64,000 nt of DNA from CALCKW01 sp033852095 (GCA_033852095.1 JAWSVD010000029.1:1-64000), one strand, 5' to 3'. Positions 16,230-25,030 are shown, counted from the first letter of the stretch. Numbers and translations are program-made. The notes: generated by a model not told the origin, from the letters alone.

Positions 16230-17044
16230 TCTTTCTCATCCGGTTTAAAACGTTTAAAACTCGCACAGAGCACCAGCACAACAAGTGCGAGCGCCAGTGC
16301 AAACCACTGCAGGGCATAGGCATAATTTTTTTTGGGGCCTGTCTCCACCGCACGCCAGACCCGCTCGAAACTCCAAGGGGCCTGCACTGCGGGCTGCATG
16401 ATGCGCGGCACAAGCTGCACACCCAGCACCTCAGACATGGCCTCAAAGTCTTCGTGCTGCAACACTTTGGGCCAGGCTTCGCCAGCTGTCAAAGCATCTC
16501 CCAAGCTCAATCGTCGAGGCGGCACCGCAGCTATGCCCACCATCCGCAAAGACTGCGCCTGCAAGCTGACGTCGGGCTTGATCTCTCGGGATGCCCCCAC
16601 CGGAACCCAGCCACGGTTCACCAGCACCGCTGTCTGATCATCGAGGTACAAAGGACTTAAAACCGCGTAGCCGGCCTGCCCCTTGTGCACCCGATTATCC
16701 AGTAAAAACTGCTTGTTTTCATCGCTAAAATCACCGCCAACGGACACATTCAAATACCGGGCAGCAGCCGCAGCCAAAGCCTCCCTCTCCATCGCCACAG
16801 GAGCGGCCGCCATTTGGGCGGTGAAATCTTCTTGCAATTGTTTTTTTTGCGCAGCGCGGTCCAGCTGCCACACACCGAGAGAAGCCAAAACAGGCACGAG
16901 GACGAGCGCTGCTACAAGGGGTAGCAGCGGCGCTGAAAAGCGCCAAGCTCGCACTGAAAACTGGACACGCCAGCGCCCACGTTGCGAGACCGCCGGCTGA
17001 GGTATACTCGAATCTCGCACACCATCCTGTGAATCGCTGTTCAT
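16226..17044 (-). CDS. SURF1 family cytochrome oxidase assembly protein
   Basis: Helps insert heme A into oxidase subunit I. Two membrane segments frame the protein: LVPVLASLGVWQLDRA near the N-terminus and YALQWFALALALVVLVL at the C-terminus, both hallmarks of the family, with a periplasmic domain between (NRGWVP is another family motif). From ATG 17044 the product is 272 residues. That ATG shares two bases with the ATG of the divergent DUF2909 gene and has no clear ribosome site; GTG 17020, preceded by AGGA, is a realistic alternative. Confidence 0.88.
   Translation of the reverse strand: MNSDSQDGVRDSSIPQPAVSQRGRWRVQFSVRAWRFSAPLLPLVAALVLVPVLASLGVWQLDRAAQKKQLQEDFTAQMAAAPVAMEREALAAAAARYLNVSVGGDFSDENKQFLLDNRVHKGQAGYAVLSPLYLDDQTAVLVNRGWVPVGASREIKPDVSLQAQSLRMVGIAAVPPRRLSLGDALTAGEAWPKVLQHEDFEAMSEVLGVQLVPRIMQPAVQAPWSFERVWRAVETGPKKNYAYALQWFALALALVVLVLCASFKRFKPDEKE
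17003..17008 (+). promoter_or_regulatory. Candidate -10 box for the DUF2909 gene
   Basis: TATACT lies about 35 bp before the DUF2909 ATG, inside the 5' coding part of SURF1. No good -35 partner is visible, so this is only a candidate. Confidence 0.3.
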
Positions 17045-17255
17045 GTTATTAGTCAAAGTACTGTTGATCACTCTATTGGTGATGATCGTGATATCACTTT
17101 TCACGGGACTTGGCTTTTTGCTAAAAGACAAAGGCAAGACCAAGCGCGTAGCTTACGCACTTACCGTGCGCATTGGCCTGTCCGCGCTCGCCATCATCAT
17201 CGTCATTGTGGCTGCGGCGACCGGCCTGCTGCAAGTCAATCCTACACCCCTGTAG
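17043..17255 (+). CDS. Small twin-transmembrane protein (DUF2909)
   Basis: A 70-residue protein made almost entirely of two membrane helices (about residues 4-27 and 40-63) joined by a basic loop LKDKGKTKRVAYA. This is the DUF2909 pattern found beside cox genes in Pseudomonas and relatives. It is transcribed away from SURF1 and toward coxC. Its role is unknown; location suggests a link to oxidase assembly. The ATG overlaps the SURF1 ATG on the other strand by two bases. Confidence 0.8.
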   Translation: MLLVKVLLITLLVMIVISLFTGLGFLLKDKGKTKRVAYALTVRIGLSALAIIIVIVAAATGLLQVNPTPL

Positions 17256-17482
17256 AACACCTGCGTCGATACCGCACCAAGCGAATGATAGACGCGGCGC
17301 AATGCTCATCCGCCCGGAGTAGCACTGCTAGACTAAGCACCCACACTCGTAGCCCCAGTCGGCATATGCCAATCAAAACCTCGCTTTTTCTCTATTCCTC
17401 AACCCGATCGTCAGTGGTGTATTCGTTGCAAAGCCACTATTTTTTCAGAGTATGCCGAACGTGTGACCCCCTGAATACGAGA

Positions 17483-17517
17483 CAAAAAAAAGGCGCCCGT
17501 TGTAGAACGAAGCGCCT
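17483..17517 (-). terminator. Rho-independent terminator of the cox operon
   Basis: On the minus strand AGGCGCTTC...GGGCGCCT forms a stem followed by eight T residues, starting 20 bp after the coxC stop. It ends the coxB-coxA-ctaG-coxC transcript. The rest of 17256-17482 shows nothing recognisable. Confidence 0.85.
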
Positions 17518-17536
17518 CGTGTTGAGCTGCGGCTCT

Positions 17537-18388
17537 CTACAAGATGTAGACAAACAAGAACAAGCCCAACCAAACCACATCCACAAAGTGCCAGTACCAA
17601 GCGGCCGCTTCAAAAGCGAAGTGATTGTCGGCGGTGAAGTGCCCTTTGTGACCTCTGATCATGACAACTGTCAGTATGATCGCTCCCATGCAGACGTGAA
17701 ATCCGTGAAACCCCGTCAGCATGAAGAAGGTGGATCCGTAAATGCCGGTGGTCATCTTCAAATTGTTGTGGTGATAGGCTTCGTAGTACTCAAAGCCCTG
17801 GCAAGCGACGAAAACAAAACCCAGTATCACCGTGGCCAACAGCCACTTCACCATGGTCTCGCGGTGACCTTTTTGTATTGCGTGGTGCGCCATGGTGCAG
17901 GTGACGCCGGAGGTCAACAACAACAAGGTGTTGATCAAAGGCAGACCAAACCATCCCATCTGCAGATAGTCACCGCCTAAATTACCCGGACCATTGTTGG
18001 GCCAGACATAGTCAAAGTGGCTGTACAACACGGTGTTAGTCGCGCTGCCAATATCACCGAGCCAAGGCCCTGAAAAGGTCCGAGCGTAAAAGAGCGCACC
18101 AAAAAAAGCGGCAAAGAACATCACTTCAGAGAAGATGAACCACGCCATACTCATGCGAAAGGATAGATCTTCTTGCGCCTTGTAAATGCCGCTCTCGCTT
18201 TCTCGAACGACCATGCCGAACCAGCCAAACATCATGTAGATGACGACGGCCATACCGGCAAACATTGTCAGCGAACTACCGCCATTGACAAGCAATGCCA
18301 TGCCAATGAAGAAAATAAACAATCCAACCGAACCGACGATCGACCATTTTGCATCGTGCGGTACATAGTATCCGGTTGTAGCGGACAT
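17537..18388 (-). CDS. coxC: Cytochrome c oxidase subunit III
   Basis: Structural subunit of the aa3/caa3 oxidase. At 283 residues it has seven membrane segments: WSIVGSVGLFIFFIGMALLV first, then a cytoplasmic loop with RESESGIYKAQEDLSFRMSM, and later segments containing the family signatures FFAAFFGALFYAR, TCTMAHHAIQKGHRE and GFHGFHVCMGAIIL. Last gene of the cox operon, 58 nt after ctaG, and followed by a strong terminator. Confidence 0.97.
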   Translation of the reverse strand: MSATTGYYVPHDAKWSIVGSVGLFIFFIGMALLVNGGSSLTMFAGMAVVIYMMFGWFGMVVRESESGIYKAQEDLSFRMSMAWFIFSEVMFFAAFFGALFYARTFSGPWLGDIGSATNTVLYSHFDYVWPNNGPGNLGGDYLQMGWFGLPLINTLLLLTSGVTCTMAHHAIQKGHRETMVKWLLATVILGFVFVACQGFEYYEAYHHNNLKMTTGIYGSTFFMLTGFHGFHVCMGAIILTVVMIRGHKGHFTADNHFAFEAAAWYWHFVDVVWLGLFLFVYIL

Positions 18389-18446
18389 GCCTTAACCCCC
18401 TATCTGACGTTTAACAATAATTTCAGCGCCCGACTTAGCTTTAGCT

Positions 18447-18980
18447 TTAGCTTTCGTCGGATGCAAAAAAAGTATAAGACAACACAAGGCTGTCCACTGA
18501 TTGTGGCAATGCCGGGTCAACCACAAAAACAACCGGCATATCTTTTTCTTCGTGTGCTTCGAATACCTGCTTGGTAAAACAAAAGCACTCGGTTTTATTA
18601 AAATACTGAGACGCCTGTCGAGGTGCCACACTGGGCACCGCCTGCCCCACCACACGCTTGTCAGCCAAATTTTTAGCGACGTAGCTGATGGCATACTGCT
18701 GGCCGGGTCTCACTTTTAAGCTTGCTTGCGCTGGCTTAAACTCCCAGAAACCCGATACATTCACCGTGCCACTGAACTCCACATTTATCCAGCGGTCTTC
18801 GTCGATCACCAGCTCGCTTGCCTGGACCTCACTGATCACGCCTGTCTTGCCATTCAGGCCTGTCACTTCACACAAAATATTGTAGAGCGGCACCATCAAA
18901 TAGCCAAAGCCAAACATGGCCACAACCATCACGCAAAGTTTGCCTGCAATTTTTAATGTTTCACTGCGATGATTCGACAC
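18447..18980 (-). CDS. ctaG: Cytochrome c oxidase assembly protein CtaG/Cox11
   Basis: Copper chaperone that inserts CuB into subunit I. It is 177 residues with one N-terminal membrane anchor (about residues 11-31) and a periplasmic Ig-like domain. The copper motif C-x-C is in KTECFCFTKQ, and FVVDPALP near the end is a family hallmark. The start is GTG 18980, four bases after the stop of the 34-residue small gene. Position between subunits I and III is the usual one. Confidence 0.95.
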   Translation of the reverse strand: MSNHRSETLKIAGKLCVMVVAMFGFGYLMVPLYNILCEVTGLNGKTGVISEVQASELVIDEDRWINVEFSGTVNVSGFWEFKPAQASLKVRPGQQYAISYVAKNLADKRVVGQAVPSVAPRQASQYFNKTECFCFTKQVFEAHEEKDMPVVFVVDPALPQSVDSLVLSYTFFASDES

Positions 18981-18983
18981 GGC

Positions 18984-19088
18984 TTAGGCTACCGCGATGC
19001 TGACGATACCCGCCACATAGAAAAACAAAGCCACCCCACCCAAAACTAGGATCAGACGGAATTTGCTCTTTTTCTCATGTTGCTGCAC
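18984..19088 (-). CDS. 34-residue membrane protein, oxidase small assembly type
   Basis: A very small gene. From GTG 19088 it encodes a polar, basic N-terminus (MQQHEKKSKFR) and one hydrophobic helix (LILVLGGVALFFYVAGIVSI). AAAGAGGTAG lies 9 nt before the start. Size, topology and position between coxA and ctaG match the cytochrome oxidase small assembly protein known from other proteobacteria. Its stop lies 4 nt from the ctaG start. The specific function is not established. Confidence 0.7.
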   Translation of the reverse strand: MQQHEKKSKFRLILVLGGVALFFYVAGIVSIAVA

Positions 19089-19169
19089 GTCGCACTACCT
19101 CTTTAATATTTGCTCGAAGCCTCTCCCCTTTCAACAGTGCGTCAAAAGGGGTGTTCCCACCTAAGTCAA

Positions 19170-20750
19170 TTACTTGATTTCAGGTGGCGTCTCGAAGGTG
19201 TGATAAGGCGCAGGTGAAGCCACGGTCCACTCTAAGCCCTCAGCTCCTTCCCAGACTTGATCAGTCGCCTTCTCGCCGCCCTTGATGCATTTGATCACGA
19301 TGTACAGCAACAGCAGCTGTGACAGACCAAATCCGAAGGCGCCTATAGATGCCCACATGTTCATGTCGGCAAACTGCAGGTTGTAGTCGGGGATACGGCG
19401 CGGCATGCCCGCCAATCCAACAAAGTGCATGGGGAAGAACAACAGGTTGACGAAAAAGGTGGAACACCAAAAATGCATCTTGCCCAGCTTTTCGTCATAC
19501 ATGTTCCCCGTCCACTTGGGCAACCAGTAGTAGACAGCCGCCATGATCGAGAAGATTGCGCCTGGCACCAACACATAGTGGAAGTGAGCCACGACGAAGT
19601 AGGTGTCATGGTATTGAATGTCCGCGGGCGTGACCGCCAGCATCAAGCCAGAGAAACCACCGAAGGTGAACATGACCACAAAACCCAGCGCGAACAGCAT
19701 CGGGGTTTCAAAGGTCATAGACCCGCGCCACATGGTGGCGATCCAGTTGAAGACTTTTACGCCTGTGGGCACCGCGATCATCATGGTGGCAAACATAAAG
19801 AACAACTCGCCTGCCAGGGGCATGCCCACGGTAAACATATGGTGCGCCCACACGATGAACGACAAGAAGGCGATTGAACCCGTGGCGTACACCATGGAAC
19901 TGTAGCCAAACAGCGGCTTGCGCGCGAAGGTAGGGATGATCTGCGAGACAATACCAAAGGCCGGCAGGATCAAAATATACACTTCAGGGTGACCGAAGAA
20001 CCAGAAGATATGCTGGTACATCACCGGGTCACCACCACCGGCGGCATTGAAAAAGCTGGTGCCAAAATAGCGATCGGTCAGCAACATCGTCACCGCCCCT
20101 GCGAACACGGGGATAACCGCGATCAACAGGAAGGCCGTGATCAGCCAAGTCCACACGAACAGCGGCATTTTCATCAGCGTCATGCCCGGTGCACGCATGT
20201 TGAGGATAGTTGCCACGATGTTAATCGACCCCATCACTGAGCTGATGCCCATCATGTGGATGGAGAAGATAACAAAGGCAAAGCTGTCGCCGCCCTGAAG
20301 TGACAGGGGAGCGTATAAGGTCCAACCAGAGGCTGGGCCACCACCGTCCATGAACAAGGTGGACAAGAAGATCGACACCGCGAAGGGCATGATCCAGAAC
20401 GACCAGTTGTTCAGACGCGGCAAGGCCATGTCTGGCCCACCGATCATCATGGGGATCATCCAGTTAGCCAAGCCCACAAAGGCCGGCATCACACCGCCAA
20501 AGATCATCACGATAGCGTGCATGGTGGTCATGCTGTTGAAAAATCCAGGGTCTACAAACTGCATGCCCGGGGTGAACAGCTCGAGGCGGATGATCATCGC
20601 CATCAGGCCGCCAATAAAGAAGCTTATAAAAGCAAACCACAGATACAGCGTTCCCAGATCTTTGTGGTTTGTGGTGTAAAGCCAGCGTTTTATGCCCTTC
20701 TCGGGACCATGATGGTGATCATCGTGGTGCGATTCAGCCGTTGCGCTCAT
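19170..20750 (-). CDS. ctaD: Cytochrome c oxidase subunit I
   Basis: Catalytic subunit holding heme a and the heme a3-CuB centre. It is 526 residues with 12 membrane segments. WFFGHPEVYILILPAFG carries the CuB ligand His, the cross-linked Tyr and the Glu of the D-channel region; VWAHHMFTVGM gives the two further CuB histidines; and HDTYFVVAHFHYVL carries the heme ligands. The histidine-rich, charged start (HHDDHHHGPEKG) precedes KRWLYTTNHKDLGTLYLWF, typical of proton-pumping A-type oxidases. It follows coxB by 32 nt. The symbol coxA is equally used. Confidence 0.98.
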   Translation of the reverse strand: MSATAESHHDDHHHGPEKGIKRWLYTTNHKDLGTLYLWFAFISFFIGGLMAMIIRLELFTPGMQFVDPGFFNSMTTMHAIVMIFGGVMPAFVGLANWMIPMMIGGPDMALPRLNNWSFWIMPFAVSIFLSTLFMDGGGPASGWTLYAPLSLQGGDSFAFVIFSIHMMGISSVMGSINIVATILNMRAPGMTLMKMPLFVWTWLITAFLLIAVIPVFAGAVTMLLTDRYFGTSFFNAAGGGDPVMYQHIFWFFGHPEVYILILPAFGIVSQIIPTFARKPLFGYSSMVYATGSIAFLSFIVWAHHMFTVGMPLAGELFFMFATMMIAVPTGVKVFNWIATMWRGSMTFETPMLFALGFVVMFTFGGFSGLMLAVTPADIQYHDTYFVVAHFHYVLVPGAIFSIMAAVYYWLPKWTGNMYDEKLGKMHFWCSTFFVNLLFFPMHFVGLAGMPRRIPDYNLQFADMNMWASIGAFGFGLSQLLLLYIVIKCIKGGEKATDQVWEGAEGLEWTVASPAPYHTFETPPEIK

Positions 20751-20782
20751 GCTCGGTTCCCCTGCTTAATCTTGCTCATCAT

Positions 20783-21958
20783 TTACACTCCACCCAGCTG
20801 ACTGGCCTGCACACTGTCACCGACACTGTTGCCGAGGCCGTTGCGCTGAAAGGTGATCACTGCCGCGATATCCGCATCGCTCAAGCGCCCTTTAAACCCG
20901 GTCATCGCTGTGCCGGGTTTGCCGTTCAACACGGTGTCTATGTGCGTCTCGACTGGGCCCGTGGCTACAGGGCTACCAGTGATTGCGGGAAACACGGGCG
21001 GAATACCCTGGCCTTTGGCCTGATGGCAGGCCACGCACTGCTGTGCATAGACTTCACTGCCACGCGCCATCAGCTCGTCCATGCTCTGCTCGACCGGTGC
21101 AGCGACGGCCTCATCGCCCGTCGCGGATTCGGCCACCACCAATTCGGCACCCTCACCTTTTTGCTCGGCCAGCCAGGCGTCAAATTCATCCTGCTCAACT
21201 GCACGAACAACAATGGGCATAAAGCCGTGATCACGCCCGCACAACTCGGCACATTTGCCGCGGTACACGCCCGGTTCGTTGATCAGCGTCCAGTTTTCGT
21301 TGATAAAGCCTGGGATCGCATCCTTCTTCAACGCCAAGTCAGGCACCCACCAGGCGTGAATGACATCGGCTGCCGTGTGCAGGAAGCGAATTTTCTTCCC
21401 TACCGGTACGACCAACTCATTGTCGACTTCTTTGAGGTACCAGTGATACTGGTTGACGTCTATGCCGGAATCGAGCTGCCGTGCGGCGTTGTGCTCAGCG
21501 TCCAGTTGAGAGTAAAAATCGACACCCTCGCCCATGTACTCGTAGTGCCACTTCCACTGGAAGCCCGTGACTTTGATGGTCATCTCGGATTCACTCGAAT
21601 CCTCCATCTCGATCAAGGTCTTGGCCGCCGGTATCGCCATGCCAATGAGGATGACCATGGGGACGGTGGTCCAGATAATTTCAACCGCGGTGGAGTGATG
21701 AAAGGTCGCGGCAACCGCGCCTTTGGATTTGCGGTGTTTGAAGATCGAATAGAACATCACGCCAAACACGGCCAGTCCGATCACGCAGCACACATAGAAA
21801 ATGGTCATGTGCAGACCGTAGACATCGGCGCTGATGTTTGTCACGCCCTGCGTCATGTTCAGCGGCGTTTCGTGCTGCTCCTCAGCAGCAACAACCAGCC
21901 CACTGAGACTTAGCCCAACAGCCGTTGCGATAGCCTTTGCGAGGCCTGTCGACTTCAT
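20783..21958 (-). CDS. ctaC: Cytochrome c oxidase subunit II with fused cytochrome c
   Basis: Receives electrons from cytochrome c. It is 391 residues: signal peptide, two membrane segments (about residues 45-70 and 90-112), a cupredoxin domain with the CuA motif CAELCGRDHGFM, and a C-terminal heme-c domain with CVACH (about residue 310) and a later Met ligand in GTAMTGFKG. The fusion makes this a caa3-type oxidase. GGAGGAGCAAGT stands immediately before the ATG. First gene of the cox operon. Confidence 0.96.
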   Translation of the reverse strand: MKSTGLAKAIATAVGLSLSGLVVAAEEQHETPLNMTQGVTNISADVYGLHMTIFYVCCVIGLAVFGVMFYSIFKHRKSKGAVAATFHHSTAVEIIWTTVPMVILIGMAIPAAKTLIEMEDSSESEMTIKVTGFQWKWHYEYMGEGVDFYSQLDAEHNAARQLDSGIDVNQYHWYLKEVDNELVVPVGKKIRFLHTAADVIHAWWVPDLALKKDAIPGFINENWTLINEPGVYRGKCAELCGRDHGFMPIVVRAVEQDEFDAWLAEQKGEGAELVVAESATGDEAVAAPVEQSMDELMARGSEVYAQQCVACHQAKGQGIPPVFPAITGSPVATGPVETHIDTVLNGKPGTAMTGFKGRLSDADIAAVITFQRNGLGNSVGDSVQASQLGGV

Positions 21959-22022
21959 ACTTGCTCCTCCAACGATGGTTCTTAGGTATTAATATCGAAT
22001 TCTGTCGCTGCCCGCGCATTTC

Positions 22023-22508
22023 TCAGCGCTTTGCTCGGCGTATCAACGCCGACAACAGCCTGTAAAGCCTTTGTTTCTCAGCGCGACCTAGCGCCCTCCC
22101 CAAGGGTATCGACCGCCCCTGACAAGCTAAACTCAAATCGCCCGTTTCAAACGGGCTGTCAGGCAAACTGTAGTGCAATCGCGCCCAATACAACTTGACC
22201 GCAACTGAACTCTCGGGACCAATTCGCCCCCAGTCTACCCGTATATCCTCCCTGCCAATCGTTATCACCTCACGCCTGCTCAAGCGACGCGAGACAAGAT
22301 AAAAAGTGTGCAACAAAGCCAACATCTCAAGCCCAGCAAAGGGCAACACCAGCCAAAAGCCTTGCACCGCCAACACCAACCCCAACAAAAAACTGACACT
22401 GCCCAGCAGGCAGGCGACGATCACGTTGCCACGCCAATTCAAGGATTGATTTGCTTGAACCACAAGAACCCGCGCCTGATCTTCTTGGCGATAGTGCGAT
22501 TCGATCAT
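22023..22508 (-). CDS. DUF2244 membrane protein
   Basis: A 161-residue protein with two adjacent membrane segments (about residues 27-47 and 52-72) and a C-terminal soluble domain of about 85 residues (LHTFYLVSRRLSRREVITIG opens it). This is the DUF2244 layout, often located beside coxB in proteobacteria, as here. The function is unknown; proximity to the cox operon is the only clue. It lies 64 bp upstream of coxB on the same strand and may share its transcript. Confidence 0.75.
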   Translation of the reverse strand: MIESHYRQEDQARVLVVQANQSLNWRGNVIVACLLGSVSFLLGLVLAVQGFWLVLPFAGLEMLALLHTFYLVSRRLSRREVITIGREDIRVDWGRIGPESSVAVKLYWARLHYSLPDSPFETGDLSLACQGRSIPLGRALGRAEKQRLYRLLSALIRRAKR

Positions 22509-22679
22509 GGATACAAAACCACAAAGCTACTGCTGCTGAGTCTTGAAGTGTGCATGCTACCGGTTATATTGCATCCACTCAAACTCTGCTGCACTTTTTT
22601 TCCATTGACACAGCGCGTGTCCCTTTAATGAACACAACTTGCTACCATACGCCCACACCTTTATCGCGGAGAGACGCAC

Positions 22680-23279
22680 TTGCTCAGCAACTTGGCTATC
22701 GCAGTGGCCGCCTACTTGATAGGCAGCATCTCCAGCGCAGTCATCACCTGCCGGCTGATGGCATTGCCCGACCCGCGCGAAGACGGCTCCGGCAACCCCG
22801 GCACAACCAACGTGCTGAGACTGGGCGGCAAAAAAGCCGCCGCGATCACCCTTATCGGCGACATGCTAAAAGGCCTGCTCCCCACCGCAATCGCGGCCTT
22901 TGTTTTTGCGACGCCGGAAGCGACTGCCGCCGCGGCCCTGGGGAGCTTTCTGGGCCACCTCTACCCCATCTGGTTCGGTTTCAAAGGCGGCAAAGGTGTC
23001 GCCACGGCCCTCGGCGCAATGATAGGCGCCAGCTGGCTCGCCGGTGCGCTGGCGGCAGCCACCTGGCTGGCAACCTTGTACATCAGCAAATACTCCTCCC
23101 TTTCCGCACTGGTGACCTTTGCAGCTGCGCCTGTGTATCTGTGGTTCATCACAGGCAGCGCCCTGCTGGCAGGGGCCACCGCCCTGATGTCCGCCATGTT
23201 GTACTGGCGCCACCGCGACAACATCGGACGACTGATAGCGGGCACCGAGCCTAAAGCTGGCAAAAAGAAAGCGGACTAA
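22680..23279 (+). CDS. plsY: Glycerol-3-phosphate acyltransferase PlsY
   Basis: Transfers acyl groups from acyl phosphate to glycerol-3-phosphate in the inner membrane, the first step of phospholipid synthesis. It is 199 residues with about five membrane segments. The family motifs are seen: GSGNPGTTNVLR, and HLYPIWFGFKGGKGVAT. The start is TTG 22680, preceded by CGGAGA with good spacing. It usually neighbours folB and tsaD; here folB is absent and a repeat pair sits between plsY and tsaD. Confidence 0.95.
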   Translation: MLSNLAIAVAAYLIGSISSAVITCRLMALPDPREDGSGNPGTTNVLRLGGKKAAAITLIGDMLKGLLPTAIAAFVFATPEATAAAALGSFLGHLYPIWFGFKGGKGVATALGAMIGASWLAGALAAATWLATLYISKYSSLSALVTFAAAPVYLWFITGSALLAGATALMSAMLYWRHRDNIGRLIAGTEPKAGKKKAD

Positions 23280-23495
23280 CAGCTCGGCCGCAACGGGCCC
23301 ACTGCAGCAATTTTCGCGATAGCACACCTACAAATTCGAGCCGAAACACCGATTCCCGTGAGCACCCTTCAACTTACAGAGGCAGGTTCTGCGCCGCCCA
23401 AAAGGGATCGAGCGAGGTTTTTGACCAAATTCTAGTTTGCGTATAAAACGGCGCGCCCTCGACACCGTCAGACAGAAGCTACAACGAAGAGGCCG
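23280..23495. other. Intergenic, no gene seen
   Basis: This stretch and the following repeats occupy the place where folB lies in related genomes. I see no remnant of folB and no clear signal; the long minus-strand open frame across 23328-24062 is a by-product of repeat composition. Confidence 0.4.
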
Positions 23496-23654
23496 GTAGG
23501 GCGGACAAGCCGCAGGCGCCTCCGCGACATACGCCGCAGCGCACCACCGGACAAGACCTGAGTTTGTTGCCCCGGAGACAGTGCCAAGCGGTGAGCGCAG
23601 CGCTCGGGCCGACATCGCCGCGGATGCGCTTCGCTTATGCGCCCTACGAATGGA
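23496..23654. repeat. 159-bp palindromic repeat, unit 1
   Basis: Begins GTAGGGCGGACAAGCCGCAG and ends CGCTTATGCGCCCTACGAAT. The two ends are imperfect inverted repeats of each other (GTAGGGCG at both termini when read inward). Unit 2, 210 bp downstream, is nearly identical along the whole length. It has no open frame that looks coding. Confidence 0.92.
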
Positions 23655-23705
23655 TCCCGTGCCCGCCCCGCGCGGCTTAGCCGCGATTGATCCCGTACAT
23701 TTCCC

Positions 23706-23864
23706 GTAGGGCGGACAAGCCGCAGGCGCCTCCGCGGCATACGCCGCAGCGCACCACCGGATAAGACCTGAGTTTGTTGTGCCGGAGACAGTGCCAAGCG
23801 GTGAGCGCAGCGCTCGGGCCGACATCGCCGCGGATGCGCTTCGCTTATGCGCCCTACGAATGGA
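23706..23864. repeat. 159-bp palindromic repeat, unit 2
   Basis: Nearly identical to unit 1 at a 210-bp offset, with only a few substitutions (for example GGACAAG to GGATAAG, and GTTGCCCC to GTTGTGCC, in the middle). A 51-bp spacer, itself partly palindromic (CCGCGCGGCTTAGCCGCG), separates the units. Diverged pieces occur at 27-145 and 13078-13180. Confidence 0.92.
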
Positions 23865-23908
23865 CCGCGTGCCCGCGCCGTGGGCGGCAAGCCGTGGGCG
23901 CACTGACG

Positions 23909-24922
23909 CTAGGCGGGCGGGCGCAGCTGATCCAGCGGCCAACGTGGTTTTATAGATGCCGACAAGCCAGAGTTCGACTCGCCCTCGGCCATGCGCAGCG
24001 CGCCGGCCAAGGCGATCATAGCGGCGTTGTCGGTACAGAATTCCGGGCGCGGGTAGAAGCACTCGCCACCGATGCCCGCCGCCAACCGAGCCAGCGAGGC
24101 CCGCAGCGCCGTGTTCGCGCCAACGCCGCCAGCCACCACAATGCGTTTCAAGCCCGACTGTTTGATGGCGCGCTTGACCTTCAGCGCCAAGGTGTCCACC
24201 ACAGCGGCCTGAAAGGAGGCCGCGATATCCGGCGCACGCGCCGCATCAACCTTTCGGTACTGGGTGATCGCGGCCGTCTTTAGCCCGCTGAAACTCATCT
24301 CCAGCCCGGGCCGGCCCATCATCGGCCGTGGGAACTTAAAGGCCTCGGGGTCGCCCTGCGTCGCAAGCTGCGCTAAGGCCGCTCCCCCAGGATAACCCAG
24401 CCCCAGTAACTTGGCCGTCTTATCAAAGGCCTCGCCCGCTGCATCGTCGAGAGTCCCTCCCAGCAGTTCATAGCGGCCCAGCGCGTGCACAGCGACGATC
24501 TCAGTGTGACCACCGGAGACCAACAGGCAGAGATAGGGAAAGGCTGGCGCAATAGGCTCCAGCAGCGGCGCCAATATGTGGCCTTCGAGGTGATTGATCG
24601 CCAGCGCCGGCAAACCCGCGCCGAAGGCCAGCGAACGCGCCCCCACAGCCCCGACCAACAACGCACCCGCCAGACCGGGCCCCGCCGTGTATGCTATGCC
24701 GTCGAGTTCCCCGATTTCGAGCTGTGCTTCCGCCAGGGCAGCGCGCACCAGCGGCATCAATTTGCGCACGTGATCGCGCGAGGCGAGCTCCGGTACAACG
24801 CCGCCGTAAGCGTCGTGCAAGGCTATCTGACTGTAGATCTGATGGGCCAAAAGCCCCTGATCAGTACAGTAAATAGCGGCCGCTGTTTCATCACAAGATG
24901 ACTCTATGCCCAGAATTTGCAT
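23909..24922 (-). CDS. tsaD: tRNA N6-threonylcarbamoyladenosine synthase subunit TsaD
   Basis: Transfers the threonylcarbamoyl group to A37 of ANN-decoding tRNAs, with TsaB and TsaE. It is 337 residues, opening MQILGIESSCDETAAAIY. The metal-binding histidines are in INHLEGHILAPL, the ATP-binding region includes LVSGGHTEIV and TLDDAAGEAFDKTAKLLGLGYPGG, and VAGGVGANTALR is near the end; all are hallmarks of the ASKHA-fold family. It diverges from rpsU, a classical arrangement. Confidence 0.97.
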   Translation of the reverse strand: MQILGIESSCDETAAAIYCTDQGLLAHQIYSQIALHDAYGGVVPELASRDHVRKLMPLVRAALAEAQLEIGELDGIAYTAGPGLAGALLVGAVGARSLAFGAGLPALAINHLEGHILAPLLEPIAPAFPYLCLLVSGGHTEIVAVHALGRYELLGGTLDDAAGEAFDKTAKLLGLGYPGGAALAQLATQGDPEAFKFPRPMMGRPGLEMSFSGLKTAAITQYRKVDAARAPDIAASFQAAVVDTLALKVKRAIKQSGLKRIVVAGGVGANTALRASLARLAAGIGGECFYPRPEFCTDNAAMIALAGALRMAEGESNSGLSASIKPRWPLDQLRPPA

Positions 24923-24941
24923 GCTTGCACAAAACCCACAG

Positions 24942-24971
24942 TTGTAGCTTCGGAGAAATAAGCGTTATACT
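24942..24971 (+). promoter_or_regulatory. Likely sigma-70 promoter of rpsU-yqeY
   Basis: TTGTAG (24942-24947), an 18-bp spacer, and TATACT (24966-24971), about 60 bp before the rpsU ATG. It lies in the short divergent region with tsaD. Confidence 0.55.
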
Positions 24972-25030
24972 CTCCGGTTTTCAGACTCCAAACACAAGCA
25001 GAATTCCTGCAAAACAAGGTTGTGCACTAA

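Noticed and set aside
23496..23864. Possible CRISPR or other spaced array
   Set aside because: Only two long units with one spacer; real CRISPR repeats are short and many, and no cas gene is near.
23328..24062. Long minus-strand open frame across the 23.5-kb repeats
   Set aside because: It translates the two repeat units, giving a duplicated Arg/Ala-rich peptide, and runs into the tsaD coding region; composition and lack of a start signal argue against a gene.
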